This document shows, piece by piece, positions 49,569 through 59,306 of a DNA stretch of 64,000 nucleotides. This stretch comes from VXYL01 sp965199945 (GTDB taxonomy: Bacteria > Pseudomonadota > Gammaproteobacteria > Pseudomonadales > Azotimanducaceae), in assembly GCA_965199945.1 (NCBI GenBank), contig OZ241354.1, positions 930,001-994,000 on the forward strand, in the 5' to 3' direction. Position 1 is the first letter of the stretch; each line of letters starts with the position of its first letter. Position numbers and translations under genes: made by a program. A model generated the notes under the pieces. It was not told where the DNA came from. It did not search any database and was given only the letters and a program-made list of their open reading frames with translations.

Positions 49569-51388
49569 GGCGCGGTTGCTTGGCAAGACACCATCTCCCA
49601 GCCGTGGAACACCACCGCCAAGCCGGTGAACTGCGCGGACGGGTACGCTTGGGCCAAGCGGTCGTCCGCCAAGTAGCGCCGCAGCTGGTCGTGAGCGTTT
49701 TCAACCACGGCCTGCACCTTCGCCTTGCTCGCGTCTTCGCTGCGCTTGAGGTACTTGAGCTCGATCAAGTAGCCGTGCCGAAGTTCCGGGTGTTGCGCCG
49801 TGAGCGGTTCCAGCGCGATGTCCGCGAAGCCCTTGTTGAGTTCAGGTTCCGTACGCATCAGGAAGTGCCGCGAGACGCCCAGGTACGCGGCGAGGAAGCC
49901 CTGGATGATCTTCTCGCCCTCCAGATAGTCGTGGATGCCGGTCTGCTCGGCGATGGCGTTGCGCAGGAAGTCGAACACCGGCTGCCATTCGCCGTCGCGG
50001 GCCATTCGCCACACGGCATCCGCCAGTGCCAGCACGTCCATGGTGAGCACGCCCACGTCGTCGTAGGCATCGCGCAGGTGGCCGTAGAGCAGTTGGCGCA
50101 CCGTCTGGTTCGGGATGTGCAGGCGAGTGCGGCCGCCGAGGGCCTCCCGAATGCTCAACAAGCCGAAGTAGTGCAGCAACGAGAGAAAGTTGTCGCGCTG
50201 TCCCAAGCGTTCCAAAGGAAAACTCGTTTGGATCTCGGCGTCCGCCTGGCCTTCGCCCACCACTCGTCGGAGCACGTCGAAGTTGCCGTTGAGCTGGCGC
50301 ACGGCATCGGCCTTCTCGGTCACGCGAGCGCCACTGCGCTGTGCGTTGCTCGCCTGCGCTTGCCCGCGGCTGACGGTGAGCAGGTGGCGCAGCTTGCCGT
50401 AGTCGATACGCACGTTCACGTCGATGAGGTCGTCTGGCATGGGCTTGTTCGGCACGGCGGCGTCAAGGAAATAGAGGACCATGTCCGTGTTGTACATGGT
50501 CTCTTCGGTGCGCTTGGCGAAGCGATAGCCGTCGTACCACTCGCGCATCACGTCGAGCGCTGCGTCCTCGTCCAAACTGAACACGCCCGCCTTCCGGTAG
50601 ATTTTCAGCAGACCGCGCACCTCCGCCTCGGTGAAGCCGAGCGCGGCATTGAACTCCGGCAGCAAGCTGATGTTCTTGCCGATGTTGAAGCCGCTGGTCA
50701 CGTCGTCCAAGGCGATGGGCGAGACTCCGGTGATGAACAGCCGTTCGAGGCCGCCGCCGCTCCGCCCCGCGCCGGCCTTCAAGGCAGCAAAGAAGTTGCG
50801 GTAGAACCCGCTGCCGTGGGTGAGCTCGTGGTAGGCGTCGGCACCGTGGTGGGCCAGGATGGTGTTGGCAAAGTTGTCGTACTCGTCGATGAGCAGGTAG
50901 AGCCGAATGTCATGCTCGGCGGCGTGCCAAAACAGGCTGTGCAGCTTGGCCCCGGTGGAAGGCGCGGACGAGATGCGCTGCACTTCCTGTTGCGGGAACA
51001 GGGCCGGATGCCGCTCCATCGAGCGCTGGATCACGTCTCCGCAGTAGTACTCGAACTCGCGCTCCAGCGTCTCCGGCGCATCATGCACCGCGGAGAAGTC
51101 GAAGCGCAGCGTCACGAAGCTGTGGCGGTTCTCGGTGGGGTCGCGGCCGATGTCCAAGGTGCCGAACACCTGCTCGAACTCGCTCGCCCATTTGCGGTCG
51201 TAGTAGTTTTCCAGCAGCGAGAGCCAGCAGGATTTGCCGAAGCGCCTGGGGCGGATCAGGAAGACGAAGCGCTCGTCTTCCAGCGGGCGGAGGAAGCGCG
51301 TCTTGTCCACGTACAGGCGGCCTTCGAGGCGCATGGCGCGGAAGTCCGCCCAGCCGTAGGGGATGCGGGGGTAGTCGGGGGTGGACAT
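49565..51388 (-). CDS. AAA-ATPase-like / PD-(D/E)XK nuclease protein (first copy)
   Basis: 607 residues, same architecture as the following paralogue: Walker-A-like RPRRFGKS at 46-53, YLLIDEYDNF, C-terminal GFADIALEPL and YLIELKYLKR. The start lies three bases after the stop of the 181-residue gene. The two paralogues are almost identical in the first 100 residues and over HHGADAYHELTHGSGFYRN and following, but strongly different over about 50 residues between, and at variable linkers. Confidence 0.8.
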   Translation of the reverse strand: MSTPDYPRIPYGWADFRAMRLEGRLYVDKTRFLRPLEDERFVFLIRPRRFGKSCWLSLLENYYDRKWASEFEQVFGTLDIGRDPTENRHSFVTLRFDFSAVHDAPETLEREFEYYCGDVIQRSMERHPALFPQQEVQRISSAPSTGAKLHSLFWHAAEHDIRLYLLIDEYDNFANTILAHHGADAYHELTHGSGFYRNFFAALKAGAGRSGGGLERLFITGVSPIALDDVTSGFNIGKNISLLPEFNAALGFTEAEVRGLLKIYRKAGVFSLDEDAALDVMREWYDGYRFAKRTEETMYNTDMVLYFLDAAVPNKPMPDDLIDVNVRIDYGKLRHLLTVSRGQAQASNAQRSGARVTEKADAVRQLNGNFDVLRRVVGEGQADAEIQTSFPLERLGQRDNFLSLLHYFGLLSIREALGGRTRLHIPNQTVRQLLYGHLRDAYDDVGVLTMDVLALADAVWRMARDGEWQPVFDFLRNAIAEQTGIHDYLEGEKIIQGFLAAYLGVSRHFLMRTEPELNKGFADIALEPLTAQHPELRHGYLIELKYLKRSEDASKAKVQAVVENAHDQLRRYLADDRLAQAYPSAQFTGLAVVFHGWEMVSCQATAP

Positions 51389-51391
51389 GGC

Positions 51392-51937
51392 TTACAACCC
51401 CAGCGTCCGTTCGCTCTTGCGCTTCGGTTCGGTCAGGAGCATCCGCAATGCCGCCAGCACTCTGCGCGGGCGTTTGCGGTGCATGGCCATGCCGAGCCAG
51501 TAGGCGGCTTCTTCCCGCTGCATGGTCTCGATGCCCTCCGCCACCGTGCGCATGTTCTCGCGGTTGCGCATCGGCGCCAGGCAGCGGAACAGCAGGCCAA
51601 GGGTCAGCGCTAGGTCTTCGCTGAGGGCGCGGCCGACCACCGCGCCCTTGGCTCGTCCGCCATTGCCGCTGCCCAGGCGAATCCCGGACTGCGCCAGCTT
51701 GCGCAGCACTCGGTGTTCCACCAGCTCCAGATTGCGGCCACGCAAGCCGGCCACCCGCGTCGGCGCGGCCACTTGCGGGGTGGCGGGGCTCGGCAGTTGC
51801 CACACTTCGTACTCGGCCTGTCCGGGACGCCCAGAGCGCACGCGCAACTCGTAGCGCGGCGTGGCCGGCAGCAGCTTGGCCACGGACGCCCCCCGCGCGG
51901 CCATCACGCGCTCGCCCCGATTCCTTTTGAATGGCAT
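51392..51937 (-). CDS. small DUF499-associated protein
   Basis: 181 residues. Sequence such as YELRVRSGRPGQAEYEVWQLPSP, RVAGLRGRNLELVEHRVLRKL and a helical C terminus (YWLGMAMHRKRPRRVLAALRMLL) looks like the small accessory protein (DUF7680-like) commonly encoded after DUF499 genes. Role unknown. ATG chosen with GTGAGG upstream; the earlier in-frame start would enter the DUF499 gene. Confidence 0.55.
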   Translation of the reverse strand: MPFKRNRGERVMAARGASVAKLLPATPRYELRVRSGRPGQAEYEVWQLPSPATPQVAAPTRVAGLRGRNLELVEHRVLRKLAQSGIRLGSGNGGRAKGAVVGRALSEDLALTLGLLFRCLAPMRNRENMRTVAEGIETMQREEAAYWLGMAMHRKRPRRVLAALRMLLTEPKRKSERTLGL

Positions 51938-51987
51938 TGACCTCACGGATGAGTCTTTGTAGCAGACGCGGAGTTTGCGGAGCAAAC

Positions 51988-54900
51988 TCAAACGCGCCCG
52001 CGAGGGCGCGCCGTTGCGGAGACGAACGCGGCGCCGCTTGCGAAGCGGCACAGTTCCTCCGCCAGCTGCTCCGGCGCTTGGCCGCGAATGGCGAGGCCGT
52101 CGTGGAATGCCAAGCCGATGCTGGCTTCCAGATGTGTGCTGCGGGCCGCTCGCAACTGCGGTTCCAGAAACTCGCGTACCGGCTGCGCGTCCGGCAGCGG
52201 GCCCTGGAACTCAAGCTCGCAACTGCCGCCATCTTGCGTTTCGTAGGCGCCTCTGAGAACAGCCGTCTTGTCCGCTCCGGCGATGCGGCTAGCCACGCCA
52301 AGCAGGGGGAACGCATCGCCGGCGTCGAACAGGCGCAGCGTCAATTCGCCGATGCGCTCGATGTCCTTGTCGCGGGCTTGTTCCCACAGGCGAACCAGCG
52401 CCTCGCGCAGCGGGCCTTCGGCGCTGAGCTCGGGCGCTTCCGCTTCGGGCTGGACACGATACTTCTCCCTTTCCTCCTCGATGCCGGGGTCTGGCGGTGT
52501 CGGCGTCGGCTCGCCCCGCTCCTCCTCCACCGCAGGTCGCGGCCACACGCCGGTGTTCTTGGCGTAGGTCATGGTCAGCACCACCGCCTGCTCGTCGATC
52601 TGCACGGATGCCGGCGGGTCGCCCGGCCCGAACAGCAGATCGCCGCGCTGATAGACGTAGTCGCCGCGTTCCACGCCGATGCGGATGCCGCGGATGAACG
52701 TGTCGTCGCCGATCAGCATGGGCAGTTTGGGGTCGCGGCGGAACTCGTCGCGCAGCGCCAGCGTGGTCATCTGCCCCTTGCGCAGCGGCGTGCGGTCGCG
52801 CACGTACACCGGCGCGTCCGCCTCGTCCTCCGACAGGCGGAGCTTCTGCAGCTCGCGCAGCGCTCGGGCGATGTGGCGCTGGCCGACGCCCGGCTGGTCG
52901 GCGGCGGAGTGGATGTCGATGGCGGTGTGCGCCAAGGACACTTCCGCGTCCATGCCCGCCGAAGAGGGGTAGAGCACGTGCCGGTAGGCTTGCTGGATGG
53001 CGATGGCCAGTTCCTGTTCGGAACGCGCCTCCTTCTCCAGCACTTGGTCCTGCTGATGCTCGCCCAAGTCGCGCAGACGGTCGGCGCGCTTCAATGCCCG
53101 CAGGGCAAGGCGAAGCAGGGCGTGGCGCTGCATTTCCGCCTTGCCGGCGTCGTCGGTGGCCACGAAGACCAGGTGGTTGCGCAATGCCCGCAAGGACGCG
53201 CCGTCTGCGCCTTTGCGGGTGTAGATGCGTTCCACGAGGCTCGGCAGTTCGCTTGCTTGGGCGCCGAATGAAACGGCGTCGTAGGAAAGCACGATCAGCT
53301 TCGGCCGGCCGTCGCCCACTTCGTCCGGCACGTCGAACGGGCCGCCGGGGAAGCGGATGGCGTCGAAGGTCTCGCCGTTGAAGATGTGGCCTATGCGATC
53401 GCCGAGTTCGGCGCGGGCTTCGCCGGCGTCCACGTTGCGTTCCTCGCGGCGGATGATCTGGTTGAGGTTGGCTTCCGCCAGAAAGCGCATGGGGGCGCCG
53501 GGGCGGTCGTCCAGATAGGCGGATTCCGCCACGAAGCGCTTGCGGGCCTCTTCCACGAAGCTGATGTCGAGCGTCGGCGCGAGCATTGCGTAGCGCAGGT
53601 GTTCCGGGGCGAGGCCCTTCAGCGGCTCGTTGAAGGCCAAGGTGTGCAGGAAGGTAGTACGGGCGGCGTAGGCCGCGTAGGGCGGCAAGCCGCGGTAGTG
53701 CGCGGCGTCGATGCTTTCCGCCAGCGACTGGCTCTCTCCGCTCTCCCCACCGGCACCGCCGCTGCCGGTGGCGATGTCGTTGGCGATGGCCGGCACGAAG
53801 GCGGATTGGCCGAGGCGCGTCACCAGCTCTTGGCGGATCGGCTCCTGCCCCAGGTCGACGTGGTGCAGGTGGATGGCCGTCGCGTCGGCCGGCCGCTCCT
53901 GCCACAGGTGGGCGATGGTGCGCGCCAGCAGGCGCAACATGCCGCGCACGCGCTGGAACTCGCTCAAGGTGGAGGTCTTGCCTCTCAGCGTCGCCAGCAC
54001 GTCCGGGTGGAAGGGGTAGCTGGTGGTGAATTCCTGCGCCGTGTGCGGGCGGGCGGCTTCTTCGGCCAGCGACTCGCGGTGTTCGCGCCAGAGGGTCTGG
54101 TAGGCGTCGATGACGCTGGCCTTGCCGTCGTCCACGCGCTCGAACAGGCGGCGCAGCAACACCGGCGCCGTCTCCGCATCCTGGGTGGGATTCAAGAGCG
54201 TCGCCTTGCGGGCCGAGACGCTCATCATCTCCGCCATGGCGTCGGCGACGAACTGGTTCTCCTTGCTGTAGGCGTCCGTGGCGCGGCCATCGCTGCCGAC
54301 CGCCAGCGTGTACACCAGCGCCGCGTTCGGGGCGCCCTCCACGGCCTTGAACAGCGAGGTGAGAAACGCCGTGAGCTGCTGCGCCGCGCCTTGCTGCCGC
54401 CATACTTTGCGCAGATAGACCGCCAGCTCGTCCAGAAGAATCAGCGTTGGTTCGCCGCCGAACAGCTCGCGCAGCGTTTCGGCGCCGGGCGCGATGCCCT
54501 GCTCGTCGCTGCGCCGCACGCGCTCGTAGCCTGCGGCGCCGGCAAGGGCATGGGCGATCTCGCCCCACGGGGTGTAGGCCAGCACGCCGTCGCCGACATC
54601 TCGGCCATTGGCCGGATCGGCGTTCTCGCCGTCGAAAGCGGCGATGCGCACGGCGCCGGTGGGCAGCAGCGTGGGATCGACGAACTCGCTCGCGTTCGCC
54701 ACGCCCTTCATGCCGCCAGCCGCGTGCAGCAGCGCGATCAGGCCGTGGGTCTTGCCGCCGCCGTAGGTGGTGTCCAAGCGGAAGATGGTGGCCGCCTCTT
54801 CCCCGCTCCCGCTCAAGCGCGCGCAGACGTTCGCCAGCAGGTCGCGCAGCCCGCCGGTGGGATAGGTGTTGGCGAAGAACCGCGCCGGATCGGCGTATTC

Positions 54901-55026
54901 GGCGCTTGCGGCGCCGGCGATCACCGACGCGAGGTCCGCGGCGAAATCGGCGTCCGCCACACGCCCGGCCAAGACATCCGCGCGCGGCTGGCAGAGATCG
55001 AAGATGCTGGGCAGGGAGGATGTCAC
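51988..55026 (-). CDS. DUF499 family ATPase
   Basis: 1012 residues. P-loop DTTYGGGKTHGL (GGGKT at 89-93), Walker B LILLDELAVYL near 197, then the conserved DUF499 middle (FTTSYPFHPDVLATL, GMLRLLARTIAHLW, LNQIIRREERNVDAGEARAEL) and a C-terminal region of mixed alpha/beta (VLTMTYAKNTGVW). DUF499 ATPases are partners of DNA methyltransferases in defence islands and are related to the BREX BrxC/PglY ATPases. First gene of the minus-strand operon; its cognate methyltransferase here is probably the DUF1156 protein 7.8 kb downstream. Confidence 0.86.
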   Translation of the reverse strand: MTSSLPSIFDLCQPRADVLAGRVADADFAADLASVIAGAASAEYADPARFFANTYPTGGLRDLLANVCARLSGSGEEAATIFRLDTTYGGGKTHGLIALLHAAGGMKGVANASEFVDPTLLPTGAVRIAAFDGENADPANGRDVGDGVLAYTPWGEIAHALAGAAGYERVRRSDEQGIAPGAETLRELFGGEPTLILLDELAVYLRKVWRQQGAAQQLTAFLTSLFKAVEGAPNAALVYTLAVGSDGRATDAYSKENQFVADAMAEMMSVSARKATLLNPTQDAETAPVLLRRLFERVDDGKASVIDAYQTLWREHRESLAEEAARPHTAQEFTTSYPFHPDVLATLRGKTSTLSEFQRVRGMLRLLARTIAHLWQERPADATAIHLHHVDLGQEPIRQELVTRLGQSAFVPAIANDIATGSGGAGGESGESQSLAESIDAAHYRGLPPYAAYAARTTFLHTLAFNEPLKGLAPEHLRYAMLAPTLDISFVEEARKRFVAESAYLDDRPGAPMRFLAEANLNQIIRREERNVDAGEARAELGDRIGHIFNGETFDAIRFPGGPFDVPDEVGDGRPKLIVLSYDAVSFGAQASELPSLVERIYTRKGADGASLRALRNHLVFVATDDAGKAEMQRHALLRLALRALKRADRLRDLGEHQQDQVLEKEARSEQELAIAIQQAYRHVLYPSSAGMDAEVSLAHTAIDIHSAADQPGVGQRHIARALRELQKLRLSEDEADAPVYVRDRTPLRKGQMTTLALRDEFRRDPKLPMLIGDDTFIRGIRIGVERGDYVYQRGDLLFGPGDPPASVQIDEQAVVLTMTYAKNTGVWPRPAVEEERGEPTPTPPDPGIEEEREKYRVQPEAEAPELSAEGPLREALVRLWEQARDKDIERIGELTLRLFDAGDAFPLLGVASRIAGADKTAVLRGAYETQDGGSCELEFQGPLPDAQPVREFLEPQLRAARSTHLEASIGLAFHDGLAIRGQAPEQLAEELCRFASGAAFVSATARPRGRV

Positions 55027-55130
55027 TTGCGCTGACGGGCGGCCGCTCTGAATCCACTATAGCACCGTGCCTGCGCTGACCCGTCGCTGGCTGCTCGCAA
55101 CGCGCGCCGCTGCGCCAAGCGGAAAACGGG

Positions 55131-55158
55131 TTGCGTTCGAGTGCGCAGCGCGTATAGT
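55131..55158 (+). promoter_or_regulatory. sigma70-like promoter
   Basis: TTGCGT (55131-55136), 16-nt spacer, TATAGT (55153-55158). It precedes a small leader-like frame and the ABC exporter genes. Confidence 0.6.
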
Positions 55159-55196
55159 GCGCCGCCTTCCACGAAGGGCCTTAGAGGAGATTGCCC

Positions 55197-55262
55197 ATGC
55201 AGCTCTCCCTGTTCACCGACCGCACGGCGATGCTCTCCATGTTGGAGCGCATTCGCGGCTGA
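55197..55262 (+). CDS. 21-residue leader-like peptide
   Basis: ATG to TGA coding MQLSLFTDRTAMLSMLERIRG, with AGAGGAGA seven bases upstream and a good promoter before it. It is followed at once by a GC-rich hairpin and then 175 bases to the exporter. This is the layout of an attenuator leader, but the residues do not spell an obvious amino-acid sensor; it could also be a functional microprotein. Confidence 0.45.
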   Translation: MQLSLFTDRTAMLSMLERIRG

Positions 55263-55270
55263 GGCCCTCT

Positions 55271-55288
55271 GCGGCCCGAACGGGCCGC
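55271..55288 (+). promoter_or_regulatory. stem-loop after the leader peptide
   Basis: GCGGCCC (55271-55277), loop GAAC, GGGCCGC (55282-55288). No T-run follows, so factor-independent termination is doubtful; could act as attenuator, pause or 3' end of the leader RNA. The remaining sequence to 55462 shows no further gene. Confidence 0.45.
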
Positions 55289-55462
55289 ATCGACGCGGCC
55301 CCGCGAGGGCCGGTCAACCGACGCACATCGGGCACCTCGATTAAGCGCCGCGCATTGCCTTCGCTCCTGCGCCGCCTCGCGCCTTTGCGCGCGGTGCGTC
55401 TTGGGGCTGCCAAGTCGGACGAAACGCGGGCGCTTGTCGGCAAACCCATTCCGAGCACGATC

Positions 55463-57406
55463 ATGGATTCGAACAACCACACTCGGCGCAATCTCTGGGT
55501 CGTCACGGGCGGCCAGCGGTTGCGGTACGTCGCCGCGATTGCGGCCATCGGCGCGTCCAACGCCTGCATGTTGGCGGCGCCGGTGGTGGCCGGCTACGCC
55601 TTGGACGTGATCTCCGAGCGCGATTTCGCGGTCGGGGCGCCGATGCTTGCGAGCGGGGCGGTGTGGCTCGTTGAAGCGTTGGGCGGCGGCGTGGCTCTTG
55701 GTGGGCGCGACGCAGCGCCCGCGGCTGCCGAGACTGCCGATGCGTCCAGCTCCGGCAACGCCGCCAGCGACGCCGTCTTCATCGCCTATCTGGCGCTCTC
55801 GGCCTTGGCCGCGCTGGCGCTGGTGGGGGTCGGGGCGCTCTTCATGTATCTGCGCGGGCGCTGGACGGCCATTGCCGCGGAAGACATCGCCAGGCGGCTG
55901 CGCGACGAGCTCTACCGCCGCCTGCACTATCTGCCGGCCAGCTTCTTCGATGCCGCCGACACGGGCGATCTGGTGCAGCGTTGCAGTTCGGACGTGGAGA
56001 CGATGCGCATGTTCCTCACCTCCCACGTCGTGGAGATCGGGCGCTCGCTGCTGATGGTGGCGGCCATGACGCCGATCCTCTTCCTGCGCGATGCGCAGCT
56101 GGCGTGGTTCGCGGTGTCGCTGATGCCGATTCTGGCCATCGGCGCCTTCCTGTTCTTCTCCAAGGTGCGGCGGCAGTTCCAGATCGCCGACGAAGCGGAA
56201 GGCGCCATGACCGCGGTGCTGCAGGAGAACCTCGCCGGCATTCGCGTGGTGCGGGCGTTCGCCCGGCAAGCGCATGAGATGGAGCGCTTCGGCGTCAGCA
56301 ACCGCGCCTACCGCGATGCGTTCTACCGGGTGAACACGCTGGAAGCCCTGTACTGGGGCATCAGCAACTCGCTGGCGATGGGGCAGATCGGCCTGGTGCT
56401 GATCGCCGGCGGGATGTTCCTGGCGGACGGCGCGATCAGCGTGGGCGGGCTGTTCGTCTTCGTCAGTCTGGTGACCATGGTGGTCTTCCCGGTGCGGCGG
56501 CTCGGCGAGGTGCTCACGGATTCCAGCAAGGCCATCGTCGCCTTGGGGCGCATCAACCACATCCTGGAAACCGAAGAGGAAAGCCGCGAACGGCCGCCGC
56601 ATCAGGCGCGGGCCAGCGGCGAGGTGGTGTTCGACATGGTGCGCGCCGGCTACAAGCCGGACCGCGCCGCGGTGGTGGACTTCTGCGCCCGCATTCCGTC
56701 CGGGCAGACGGTCGGCATCGTCGGCCCGCCGGGCTCGGGCAAGACGACGCTGGTGCGGCTCCTGATGCGCCTGTATCCGTTCCACACCGGGCGCATCCTG
56801 ATCGACGGCGTGGACGTGCGCGAAGTGGATCGGCAGTGGCTGCGCCAGCAGATCGGCGTGGTGCTGCAAGACCCGTTCCTGTATTCGCGCAGCATCGCCG
56901 CCAATCTGCGCGTGGCGCGCCCCGAGGCGGTGGACAGCGAACTGCGCACGGTGGCCCAGGAAGCGGCGGTGCACGACGCCATCGTCGACTTCCCGGCCGG
57001 CTACGAGGCGCAGATCGGCGAGCGCGGCCTCACCCTCTCGGGCGGCCAGCGGCAGCGGCTGGCGCTGGCCCGGGCGCTGCTCAAGGAGCCGCCGATTCTG
57101 GTGCTGGACGACTCCCTCTCCGCCGTGGACACCGGCACGGAACGGCGCATTCTCGATGCCTTGGAGCGGCGGCGCGGCCGTCACACCACCATCGTCATCG
57201 CCCACCGTCTTTCGTCCGTGCGCCGCGCCGACCGCATTCTGGTGATGGAGCACGGGCGCCTGGTGCAGGACGGCGCCCACGACGAACTGGCCGAGGCGCC
57301 AGGGCCGTACCGCCGGCTGTGCGAAATCCAGGGCCTGCTGGACGAATCCATCAGCCGCGACTTGGCGCAAGGCGCGGCGGACGCAGGAGGGCAGAGACGT
57401 GGCTGA
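55463..57406 (+). CDS. ABC exporter subunit, degenerate-site half
   Basis: 647 residues: six-TM exporter domain (residues 10-330) and an ATP-binding domain (from about 400). Walker A GPPGSGKTTLVRLL, Q-loop, signature LSGGQRQRLALARAL, Walker B LVLDDSLSAVD where the usual catalytic glutamate is aspartate, H-loop IVIAHRLSSV. That substitution marks the non-catalytic site of heterodimeric exporters. Substrate unknown (drug or lipid-like). An atypical low-complexity insert (AAPAAAETADASSSGNAAS) lies between TM1 and TM2. Overlaps the second subunit by 8 bases. Confidence 0.87.
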   Translation: MDSNNHTRRNLWVVTGGQRLRYVAAIAAIGASNACMLAAPVVAGYALDVISERDFAVGAPMLASGAVWLVEALGGGVALGGRDAAPAAAETADASSSGNAASDAVFIAYLALSALAALALVGVGALFMYLRGRWTAIAAEDIARRLRDELYRRLHYLPASFFDAADTGDLVQRCSSDVETMRMFLTSHVVEIGRSLLMVAAMTPILFLRDAQLAWFAVSLMPILAIGAFLFFSKVRRQFQIADEAEGAMTAVLQENLAGIRVVRAFARQAHEMERFGVSNRAYRDAFYRVNTLEALYWGISNSLAMGQIGLVLIAGGMFLADGAISVGGLFVFVSLVTMVVFPVRRLGEVLTDSSKAIVALGRINHILETEEESRERPPHQARASGEVVFDMVRAGYKPDRAAVVDFCARIPSGQTVGIVGPPGSGKTTLVRLLMRLYPFHTGRILIDGVDVREVDRQWLRQQIGVVLQDPFLYSRSIAANLRVARPEAVDSELRTVAQEAAVHDAIVDFPAGYEAQIGERGLTLSGGQRQRLALARALLKEPPILVLDDSLSAVDTGTERRILDALERRRGRHTTIVIAHRLSSVRRADRILVMEHGRLVQDGAHDELAEAPGPYRRLCEIQGLLDESISRDLAQGAADAGGQRRG

Positions 57407-59306
57407 AGCCGAGAGCTACGACGACGAACTGTTCGAGGACGGCTTCGACGAGCAGGCCGCGGCGGAGGGCATGCAGACGCAGCTTTGGAAGCGCCTCTTC
57501 CGCTACGTACTGGCGTATCCGTTCGAGCTCGCCGTGGTGGCGTCGTCGTCCATTGTCGTGGCGATCACCGAGGCTGGCTATCCGCTCATCACCAAGTGGG
57601 TGGTGGACGACGTGCAGCGCCACGGCGCCGAGGCGTCCTTCGGCCTGTGGATCGCCCTCTACGCCCTCTGCACGGCGCTGATGGCGGCCTCCGTGAGCGC
57701 CTTCGTGTGGGGCGCCGGCAAGGTGCATGCGTACACCAGCCACGACATTCGCGCCCGCGCCTTCGAGAACCTGCAGCGGCTCTCGTTCTCCTACTACGAC
57801 TACCGCCCCACCGGCTGGCTGCTGGCGCGCCTGACGGCGGACTGCAACCGGCTGACGGACATCCTCGCCTGGGCGTTCCTGGACGTGATCTGGGGCATCA
57901 CAATGACCGTCGGCATCGCCCTGGTAATGCTGGTGATGCACTGGCAGCTGGCGCTCTTGGTGATGGCGATTCTGCCCTTCGTGGCCTGGGTCTCGGCCAA
58001 GTTCCGCAAGCGCATCCTCGGCAGCGCCCGGCTGGTGCGGCGCACCAACTCGCGCATCACCGGCACCTACAACGAATCGATCATGGGCGTGGTCACTTCC
58101 AAGGCGTTCGTGCGCGAAGACGCGAACGCCCGCGATTTCGCGCAGCTTACCGAGACCATGTACCGCGCCTCGGTGCGCAACATGATCCTGGCGGCGGTGT
58201 ACATGCCGCTGGTGGTGATTCTGGCGGCGGTGGCGGTGAATCTGGCGCTGGGGGTGGGCGGCGGCTACATGCTGCTCGGCGCGCTGGGGGCGGGCACGCT
58301 GATCGCCTTCATGATGCTGGCGCGGGAGTTCTTCAATCCCATCACGGAGCTGGCCAGCTGGTTCGCCGAGATGCAGATGGCCCAAGCCGCCGCCGAGCGG
58401 GTGCTGTCGCTGATCGACGCCAAGCCGGAAATCGAGGATTCGGAAGCCGTTCGCGCCAAGCTGGCGGAATACGCCGACGCGCCGCGCAGCAGCGACGTCG
58501 CCGCGGACGGCGGGGCGGCGCGCATCGGCGAGCTGCGCCTTGCGGACGTGAGCTTCGCCTACGACCCGGAAAAGCCGATCCTCAAGCACATCGACCTCGT
58601 GGCGAAGATGGGCGACACCATCGCCATCGTCGGCCCCACCGGCGGCGGCAAGAGCACGCTGGTGAACGTGGTCTGCCGCTTCTACGAGCCGACCGCCGGC
58701 CAAGTGCTGATCGACGGCGTGGACTACCGCGAGCGCAGCCTGCACTGGCTGCAATCGAACTTGGGGATGGTGCTGCAGAACGCCCACGTCTTCAGCGGCT
58801 CGATCCGCGAGAACATCCGCTACGGGCGGCTCGAGGCGACCGATCAGGAAGTGGAGTGGTGCGCCAAGCTGGCCGGCGCCCACGACTTCATTCTGGACAT
58901 GGAAGACGGCTACGACACCGAGGTCGGCGAGGCCGGCGGGCGGCTCTCGGCCGGCCAGAAGCAGCTGGTCTCCTTCGCCCGCGCCATCCTGGCGGAACCG
59001 CAGATTCTGGTGATGGACGAGGCGACCTCCTCGGTGGACACCGAGACGGAACTGAAAATCCAGCAGGGACTCAAGTTCGTGCTGCAAGGCCGCATCAGCT
59101 TCGTCATCGCGCACCGGCTCTCGACGATCCGCAACGCCACGCGCATCGTGGTCGTCGACGAGGGGCGCATCGTGGAGACCGGCGACCACGCCGAACTGAT
59201 CGCCCAGGGCGGCCACTACGCCGCCCTCTACCGCCAGCAGAGCCTGGACGAAGCGACGCAGGAGTGGGGCGAAGGGAGGGGCGAGCCAGAGGCGGAGAAC
59301 GCCTGA
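57399..59306 (+). CDS. ABC exporter subunit, catalytic half
   Basis: 635 residues from GTG. Type IV exporter fold with ATPase domain: Walker A GPTGGGKSTLVNVV, signature LSAGQKQLVSFARAI, Walker B ILVMDEATSSVD with catalytic glutamate, H-loop FVIAHRLSTI. Pairs with the preceding subunit as a heterodimer. Acidic N terminus (ESYDDELFEDGFDEQ) before TM1. Confidence 0.88.
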   Translation: MAEAESYDDELFEDGFDEQAAAEGMQTQLWKRLFRYVLAYPFELAVVASSSIVVAITEAGYPLITKWVVDDVQRHGAEASFGLWIALYALCTALMAASVSAFVWGAGKVHAYTSHDIRARAFENLQRLSFSYYDYRPTGWLLARLTADCNRLTDILAWAFLDVIWGITMTVGIALVMLVMHWQLALLVMAILPFVAWVSAKFRKRILGSARLVRRTNSRITGTYNESIMGVVTSKAFVREDANARDFAQLTETMYRASVRNMILAAVYMPLVVILAAVAVNLALGVGGGYMLLGALGAGTLIAFMMLAREFFNPITELASWFAEMQMAQAAAERVLSLIDAKPEIEDSEAVRAKLAEYADAPRSSDVAADGGAARIGELRLADVSFAYDPEKPILKHIDLVAKMGDTIAIVGPTGGGKSTLVNVVCRFYEPTAGQVLIDGVDYRERSLHWLQSNLGMVLQNAHVFSGSIRENIRYGRLEATDQEVEWCAKLAGAHDFILDMEDGYDTEVGEAGGRLSAGQKQLVSFARAILAEPQILVMDEATSSVDTETELKIQQGLKFVLQGRISFVIAHRLSTIRNATRIVVVDEGRIVETGDHAELIAQGGHYAALYRQQSLDEATQEWGEGRGEPEAENA

